Shown in pieces: positions 57,930 through 64,000 of a stretch of 64,000 nt of DNA. Both the position numbers and the translations under genes were made by a program. Origin of the DNA: Apricaphanius iberus (lineage: Eukaryota > Chordata > Actinopteri > Cyprinodontiformes > Aphaniidae); the NCBI GenBank assembly GCA_028564705.1, contig JAPXFQ010000362.1, positions 248,001-312,000 on the forward strand, in the 5' to 3' direction. Under the pieces are notes generated by a model. It made no database searches. It was given only the letters and a program-made list of their open reading frames with translations, and was not told where the DNA came from. Every line of letters starts with the position of its first letter. The stretch's first letter is position 1.

Positions 57930-58360
57930 CATTAACGCAAAACGCCCATCAGTGGTAACTTGTGTTTCAGAGCCCCAGCTGAGGACCATCACTGTGGTGA
58001 CGGACAGCTGAGTGGACGTCCCAGTAGAATCAGCCGGAGTTCGGAGTGGGAAGCTCAGAGCTCCATCTTGGATTCTATTGGCCTCGTTTAGCAGGTCAAA
58101 GGTCAAACACTTCTGGGACAATGTCCTCTGGACAGAGGAGACCAGATGATGTTGGACCATGACACCTCAGACCAACTGAAAAGCACGGTGGTGGCAGGAT
58201 GATGTTTGTTTTGCAGACTCGCTGCAGATGTTGAGCGGACCACGTTCTCCTCTGTAGACCAAAATGTTCTAGAGTTAAACGTGAGTCTGAAAGCTGAAGC
58301 TCGGTCCAAACAAAGGCCTAGTTAAAGTCCGGATCTAATCTGGACTGAAGGCACAAAAAA
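57930..58360 (+). mobile_element. Tc1-like transposon remnant
   Basis: AGGTCAAACACTTCTGGGAC, AATGTCCTCTGGACAGAGG and AGACCA translate as FWDNVLWTEETR, the first catalytic block (usually WSDET or WTDET; the Asp is Glu here). Further on come AAGCACGGTGGTGGCAGGAT (KHGGG), TTGTTTTGCAG, ACGTTCTCCTCTGTAGACCA and TTCTAGAGTTAAACGTGAG, and finally AAAGTCCGGATCTAATC, the remains of the QSPDLN block. The order is right for a Tc1 transposase but large parts are deleted. Confidence 0.75.
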
Positions 58361-60040
58361 ATGGCGCTAACATTCATCGTCGTCTTTAAGGCGAGCCAAT
58401 CAGCGGCAAAGAAAACTAACGGAGCTTCTGGATTGGCTGCTTTGCTAATCCCAACCAAAAGCATGTAGAGTAGCATTCAGCCTTCAGATTTCAGCTTCCC
58501 AGATACATTTTCTTTAGAACATTTGAGACGTGCTCAAAGAGAAATCTGCAAATACGCAAAGTTTCCATGAATAATTTGGAGTCAATGTTCTACGAAAAAA
58601 AGAAATAAAAATCAAACAGGCACTCTTCCACTAATTTCCGTATATTACCATAAATATTGGTTATTGGCCATAACAGCAGTATTAACATTGAATATTTGTA
58701 TCAACGGAAATTTTTCACATCAGTTCTTATTTTTCACATGGAAAGATTTTATGGCCCCTTAATGACAAGAAAAGTTAGAGAGCATGAGATCCTACCAAAT
58801 ACTACCTCCATGAACTACTTCTACTACTATGATGTTACACACAGCGATATAGTGACATAATGTTTAGTTCTATACAAAGAATGCATCAACTTACATCCAA
58901 ATAGCATCATTCCCCCGTAAAGAGGACAAAGTCTACCTCTTTTTAAACCAGTTCTAACAGGTCTACTGTCAGTACAAAACAGGTTCATGAAATTCTTTGT
59001 AAAAACTCCCTCTCATAAAGGGATATCAGCAGCTTCGTTCACGACAGTGACAGTCCCTTTCAGAATGAGCCGTTTAGAGGCTCTGTCACTTTTATGCAAA
59101 GCAGCAGTTGCAGACCACGCCCACCCATCTTGTTGCTAGGCTGCTGGTTTGCCGCACAATGGAAATGGCACAGAATTGGAATTGGTGGCCGTGGTTTGAC
59201 TTGCGAGGGTTACGATCTTACTGAGATAAGTACGTTTTTGTAGAAGCAAAAATTTCTGACAAGAAAAATGTGCAAAACAAAAATGGAAAATGGATGAATG
59301 GTTTTTCTTCCTGTTCAGAGTGTTTATAGAGGCATTATACACCCCCTTATGGCAACACAAAAGGAGAACAAACTTTACATTTGCATATGTCATTGTTAAT
59401 AAAATCTGTGATTATATTTTAAACTGATAAAGCCACTCTTCTCTTCTTAATCAGATAAAATCAGCAGAATATTTAACCCACCAGGGTGTTTTAAAAATAA
59501 ACTTCCATATGAATGCATCGAGGGATCAGATGTGATTTGGTGATGGATCTGAATGCAAACCCATCCTTTCATGTTTCAGAGCTATAAAGCAGATTATGAA
59601 GAGAGACTAAAAGAAAGCATGATCAGCGGCTGCTTCCCAACTTGCTCCAAGAGAGAAATAACTACAATAAATCTCATCAGATGTTCCTCATGGGCTAAGA
59701 GCTGTTATGAAAGAAAATTAATGTCTAATTATGGCACAGAATGCTGTTTATTTCCTGCAGGCCCCCTAAACACAGACATCAGAGTATTTTCCATCAGAGC
59801 CGAGGATGACATCCCTCCAGTGAGCCCCCTTTTCTGATCCAACACCCCCACTGACTTGGGTTTCTGTCTCCAGCTGAAGCTGCTGATGTATGGGCTAAAC
59901 ATCTGGGAGCCTCCGGGAGGACGCAGCCATTTAATGTGCGCCCCTGCTCCAACCAGAATCCTTCCAGCCTCTCCAGCAGCTCAGGAGGAGCTCTGAAGTT
60001 TAACTCCAGCACCAGCCGGTCTCTTCCGAACCAAGAAGCC
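58361..60040. other. Unassigned non-coding DNA
   Basis: No gene or named repeat. Towards 59900 the sequence becomes richer in G, C and CpG, leading into the candidate promoter region. Confidence 0.4.
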
Positions 60041-60151
60041 CAGCAGAACTCAGTCCCCTCCGCGCACATGGCTCAGCGGCCCGGTTCGGTTCGGGACGCG
60101 CACAGGACGCAGACATGTCAGGGGAACCATCAGAGAGACGCGTTCGCTTAC

Positions 60152-60290
60152 CGTGCAGAGGAGCGGAGAAGCTGCGGGAATCATAAATCCGTCCTTAGAG
60201 TCCGCATGTTCGGCCGGCCGGGCAGGGAGCAGGCTGCTGCTGTGAGGAGTCATCCGACTGTCAGCGACAATAAACGGGAGAGGAGGAGGA
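60152..60290 (-). other. Candidate first exon of a minus-strand host gene
   Basis: CpG-rich sequence (59935-60270) with a good minus-strand donor, CTGCACG followed by GTAAGCG (complement of 60145-60151). Upstream on that strand are an AGG/CCT-rich tract (60280-60305) and a CCAAT box (60320-60324). The exon holds two in-frame ATGs of one open frame (MTPHSSSLL… and MIPAASPLLCT, the latter reaching the donor in phase 0) and a short upstream ORF in another frame. I recognise no protein family, so it may be 5' UTR. The start is a guess. The + strand frame at 59936-60409 covers the same DNA and is equally unrecognised. Confidence 0.35.
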
Positions 60291-60305
60291 GGAGGAGGAG
60301 GAGGG
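60280..60305. repeat. (AGG)n trinucleotide run
   Basis: About eight AGG units ending in GGGAGGGG; on the minus strand a CCT-rich tract, common in TATA-less promoters. Confidence 0.9.
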
Positions 60306-60309
60306 AGGG

Positions 60310-60345
60310 GGCACCCCAGCCAATTAGAAACAGAGGGACTGATTG
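60310..60345 (-). promoter_or_regulatory. Candidate promoter element: CCAAT box beside CT-rich tract
   Basis: On the minus strand TTCTAATTGGCTGGGGTGCC precedes the CCT-rich tract and the candidate first exon by a few tens of bases, a usual position for an inverted CCAAT (ATTGG) site. No TATA box is evident. Support is by motif only. Confidence 0.3.
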
Positions 60346-60409
60346 TTGCAGGATATCACAGTCAGTCAGTGTTCCCAGCTGGATGACTGCTCAGCTCCGT
60401 TTTCACTGA

Positions 60410-61429
60410 AAACACTCAGGAAGAGAAAATAAAAACCAGACCTGATTTTTCATTCTCACTGTTTCTCTCTGGAAACACGCAGAGCTGAGATTAAAGGAGT
60501 CTGTTTCTATATCCAGAGCCTGCATCTCTATGCCGCTGGCGCCATCTACCGGCGAACATCAGGAAACACAAAAACCAGAAGTAATACATGCATTTAAAGG
60601 AGGAGTTTGTTAATTTTTTTAACCGGTTTTTTTTCTTCCTACAAATCAAGTCTGATTTCAAAAAAGCTTCATGTAAAAGTTCGTCAGGCGCCATCGGTGT
60701 TAGATTATAGACTGTTCCTTACGGACAGTTTAGAGTGTGACACCGAGTGCTGAGAAGTGCTTCTAACTGTAAACGTCTAAATTCACATTAATAAATCATA
60801 TTGCCTCGTTGGATACGGCAAAACAATCTGCAGCCTGTTGTGAATAATTAAAATCAGAATATAATACATAATTTGAGTTTTTAGAACATGATTTAAGAAC
60901 GAATGTAAGATGTTTATTAACTAAATAACGTTTCACGTCTTTAAAATGTAAAATTACAGTAATACAGCAGCCTATTAAAATTTCCATGTGTAAGTTTTTT
61001 TTCCCTGTTTTTTATCAGTTTCTACTAAACTCTCTTGTACTTTAAGGTTATCTCCGCACATTTAGACAGAACAGTATTTTGATTTTATGGCTCCTTCTTA
61101 GACCAAAAGTTATTTATTTGTAATTATTAATAGATTGGGGTCAGGTGCGACATTGATGGAACAAAACGCCTCTGGTAGCAAGTAAATATTAAATTCACTA
61201 ATGTTCTTTAAAATGGTAGGAGTAAAATAATTAGATTCAATAAATCATTAAATAATAAGATCTACACTTTAAAAGATAAAAGCTGCATTCCATTGCATAA
61301 TTTAACCACAAAATAGAAAACTGCAGCTGCTGCAAATCATTTAATAAGTTTAAATTGGAGTGTGGGTGTGGTGAGGTAGAGAACAGCAGCAGAATACCAG
61401 CCCCACAGTGTGACATCATATGCATCGTC
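60410..61429. other. AT-rich non-coding DNA
   Basis: No gene or repeat recognised. Confidence 0.4.
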
Positions 61430-61625
61430 CAATCATTTGATCAAGCTAAAATAAGGCTCACAGTTAGCCTGCAGGGTCATCCAAAAGCACAAGTTGCTAT
61501 GATGAATAGGCGTGGCTTCAGGTTACCCTCATTCATGTAACCAAATTTGGTGAAATTGAGCCAGAATTGTCAAAGAAAACCTGGTTTCTGGAGTTAGCTC
61601 GCTTCATGAAATAACTCGGAACCTT
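61430..61625. mobile_element. Copy of the MITE family seen at 31.3-31.45 kb
   Basis: AAGTTGCTATGATGAATAGG, CGTGGCTTCAGGTTACCC, GAAATTGAGCCAGAATTGTC and AAAGAAAACCTGG follow the same order as at 31325-31425. The end near 61600 (GTTAGCTCGCTTCATGAAAT) may be its terminus, whose complement resembles the start TTCCACGAAATCGAGG at 30160. Confidence 0.5.
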
Positions 61626-61774
61626 ATTTTTTAGCAAATATTATGTTAATTTATTCACCCAGACACGTTTGGAGCCACTTTGAGTCCTTCGAGAGGAGTT
61701 TCTATCCAGTCCAAATCAGTGTATATCCACATAACGGGAGTCAATCAGGGCAGGAGATTTGCTGCCTGTAATAA

Positions 61775-62165
61775 CGAAAAGGCAAGGCAATTTTATTTGC
61801 ATAGAACATTTTCAACCCAAGGTGATTCAAGGTTCTTTACATCATTCAGTGGTAAAGAAACCAAACGTACAATAAAAGCACTCAAAGTAAAAACAGCAGT
61901 TAGGAATAACACAAAAATCAGCATAGAAGTATGAACATTAAAAACAACAACCAGCAACAGCTTTGCAGTCATCAGGAAGTTTGATCCAAATGAGGGGAGC
62001 ATATAAACTAAAAGCTGCTTCTCTGTGTTTGGTTCTGATTCTAGGGAACAGTAATGAGTTAAGGATGGAGGAACTGACTGGTACGGGAAGTCGGTATGGA
62101 GACAGCCAGTCTTCAACATATTGTGGCGCTAAACCATTCAGTGATTTATAAACTAGTAGGAGTAT
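61775..62165 (-). mobile_element. L2-type LINE 3' end, antisense
   Basis: AAGGCAAGGCAATTTTATTT and GCATAGAACATTTTCAACCC are the complement of the L2 tail. Further right, CAGTCATCAGGAAGTTTG, AACTAAAAGCTGCTTCTCTG, TGTTTGGTTCTGATTC and CTAAACCATTCAGTGATTTA are the complement of the ORF2 C-terminus (compare KHGEAAFSF-type text in the L2 copies at 6.5 and 44.4 kb). Frames are broken. Confidence 0.8.
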
Positions 62166-62179
62166 TTAAAAGTGTATAA

Positions 62180-62800
62180 TAAGGCAACTGATCAGGAATT
62201 TATCTTTAATTCGTTATTTCAGATGGGTAGGTGCATATTAGCTAATATGAGTACTTAAAGTCCACATGTAAATCTGCCAGATTTAGCCACAACGGCTGAT
62301 TTTCACCTGTAGTCCCACTGGCAGGTTGCTGTTTTTGTTCCAGCTAGCTTTTTAATAAGTTGCTAAATCTGTTTCACATTTCTCTTGGCTTCAACAATGG
62401 CCTTGATGAAGAAAGAAGCCTTAGCATTTCTAAGTTCTTGAATCATAGAAAATGCTCTTAGTATTAGGTGGCCTAGTAACACATCCCACCCCTTCCAACC
62501 AGTCTGTCCTTCCTAAACATATTGTACCCCTCAACTCGTAACAAATCAGATGGAGAGTTTTTTACACGGCCATGATTCAGTGAGACACAGCAGATCCAAG
62601 TTAGATTCAACCAGGAGACGCAGGAGACTCAGTTGGTCTTCTTTAGGCATCGTGTTTCTAATGTTTAAATGTCCTCCCAGTAATCCACAGGTTCTATTCC
62701 GTGTGTCCCAGAGAACGCGTGGCTGTTTCACAGTTCCTAATAACTTAAAACTGCACCGATTTGTTACTGCTTTCCTCTACTACATTTCAGCTAATCAGTG
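62180..62800 (-). mobile_element. LINE endonuclease and linker fragment, antisense
   Basis: The minus-strand frame at 62546-62731 includes GLLGGHLNIRNTMPKEDQL and NLDLLCLTESW, the start of the AP endonuclease of a fish L2/Rex-type LINE; the catalytic Asn is in LNIR and the Glu in LTESW. Nearer 62300-62440 the minus strand gives LRNAKASFFIKAIVEAKRNV and QLIKKLAGTKT, the linker before the RT. The rest of the endonuclease between them is deleted. It may or may not be the same insertion as the adjacent L2 3' end. Confidence 0.7.
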
Positions 62801-64000
62801 TTGGCACACGGTACGTTTCTCACTGCTTATGCTTGATTCCTTGTTGAATCAGCCGTAGGCAAAGTAAACGCTAGCTCACTCACTTCTGCCGTTCTTCTAG
62901 GTGGGATTTTTTTTTAGAAGCTGAGAGCTGAGATGACGGCCTAATCAACCGAGGTGGAGGTCCGAATAAGAGATTTATTTCTCAGATTACGTACGTTTAC
63001 CTGGAAGAAGGCTAGCATTACCATAGTTGAGTAGTCTCTATAACAAAAGATGTTTAGTTCTTGTGTGTGGGTAGAAGACTATATTATCCTTTTTCCTTGG
63101 GCATTTAAGGCTCAGAAAAAGATAAAATGACGAAAAAACAACAACAATACAAAGACAGATTGTTGGCAATAGTGGAGGGTTTTTGTTTGTTTTGTCTGCT
63201 CTTTGGGGCAAACAAACAGGATCTGCCAACATGTGTGTCTACACCATAGACCGTAAAAACTCGGCAGCCATGTTTCCTCCAATGTGTGAAGAGATTTGAA
63301 CTAGATTTGAACTTAAAGAACCTGAAGGTATCGCCCTTTCTTTTGGATTGATGAGGAACTCTTTGAACCAGCAGGGGTCACAGCACAGCGTCTCTGTGAG
63401 CTGCTTGTGTTTAGCATCAGTGCATTTATCCGGAGCCGTCTGTGAAGGCTTCAGCAGAACATAGAGCCGGCACGTGAGTCGTGGCAAACATCAACTAACA
63501 TGGCTTTGCTGGAATGGGAGCAGAATGTCTCTCCTCCAAATCTCCGTCATCTGAGTTTATAGTCCCGACAGGAACGAGAGGAAGCTGCTGTTAACCTGGT
63601 TATTATTAGGAACAAACTGGTTTATAGGAGGGGGGGGGGCAGTGACACACTGAGACGAGCCTGAACAAGTGCTCCTTCCTATTATAACTCAGCCGATGAA
63701 GCAGAAAGACATGATGGTGTTCATGAACCCCTGTCATGGTTCTGAACAGAATCTGGCAGTTTATAGGTTATTTCTCCCTTATAAAGGATTTCCATATCCA
63801 TGATGTTTTATTTTGACTAAACCATTTCAACACCTTGTTTATTATATTTTTTTAGCTTTTCCATTGCAGACTCAGATCTTGGTTGGTTTGGACTGACCAT
63901 CAGCTGCCAAACAGATAAACTCCCATGGTTTATTATCTGTAACAAATAACTTTGGTCTCATCTGCCCAGAGGAAAAGTAACAATTATTGTTAGTGATGTG
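62801..64000. other. Unassigned right edge
   Basis: No gene or named repeat. A G-run of about 10 lies near 63631-63640. ORFs at 63038-63487 show no family features. Confidence 0.4.

Noticed and set aside
59936..60409. 157-codon + ORF over the CpG-rich region
   Set aside because: Ser/Arg/Gln-biased, covers the AGG repeat and the candidate minus-strand promoter, and has no recognisable domain.

Overview
This window is non-coding vertebrate DNA that reads like a ray-finned fish (teleost). The case rests on its repeats: many 3' ends of L2/Maui-type LINEs with the usual fish tails (AAAGTGCCTTGAGATGAC, CGGCGCTATATAAATAAA), several decayed Tc1 transposons, an RTE/Rex3-like fragment with a (GATG)n tail, a tRNA-derived SINE piece, and numerous hAT and Harbinger non-autonomous elements. 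There are no operons or prokaryotic gene packing. No exon of a known host gene was recognised; almost every short ORF is chance.

The main feature is a nearly complete L1/Tx1-type LINE on the + strand, about 44.80 to 53.74 kb. It has a short 5' UTR with a TCTCGCGAGA palindrome and a YY1-like AACATGGCGG site, ORF1 (coiled-coil RNA-binding protein), a long pyrimidine-rich spacer, ORF2 (endonuclease, reverse transcriptase, CCHC knuckle) broken only by two small frameshifts, a very long and very G-rich 3' UTR (about 3.75 kb) with a 17 to 21 bp perfect hairpin and a duplicated 182 bp tail module, and a 48-nt poly(A) tail. A second, 5'-truncated copy holding only the last ~1.7 kb of that 3' UTR lies at 26.42 to 28.12 kb in the same orientation and also ends in poly(A).

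Left part (0 to 26 kb): unrecognised DNA broken up by an L2 3' end (6.1 to 6.8 kb), a hAT MITE (7.2 kb), another L2 tail (8.6 to 8.9 kb), an antisense L2 reverse transcriptase piece (9.4 to 9.7 kb), a long-inverted-repeat element (11.24 to 12.26 kb), a full-length dead Tc1 (14.76 to 16.32 kb), a degenerate repeat block (18.6 to 19.9 kb), an antisense Tc1 remnant (21.3 to 21.8 kb), an RTE fragment (22.2 to 22.4 kb) and a SINE (25.2 to 25.3 kb). Middle (28 to 44.6 kb): nested elements, including a hAT with an exact 8-bp target duplication (31.80 to 32.98 kb), a Harbinger-type MITE with TAA duplications (35.18 to 35.86 kb), and an L2 element split by at least two later insertions (41.5 to 44.6 kb). 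Right part (53.7 to 64 kb): a hAT relic, two Tc1 relics, a CpG-rich candidate promoter and first exon on the minus strand (about 60.15 to 60.35 kb), and antisense LINE fragments (61.8 to 62.8 kb).

If the candidate minus-strand first exon at 60.2 kb is real, most of the window could be its first intron or flank; two short splice-bounded open blocks on the same strand at 0.34 to 0.41 kb and 1.09 to 1.14 kb would suit that but are weakly supported. Element family names are by recognition of sequence character, not by database search.
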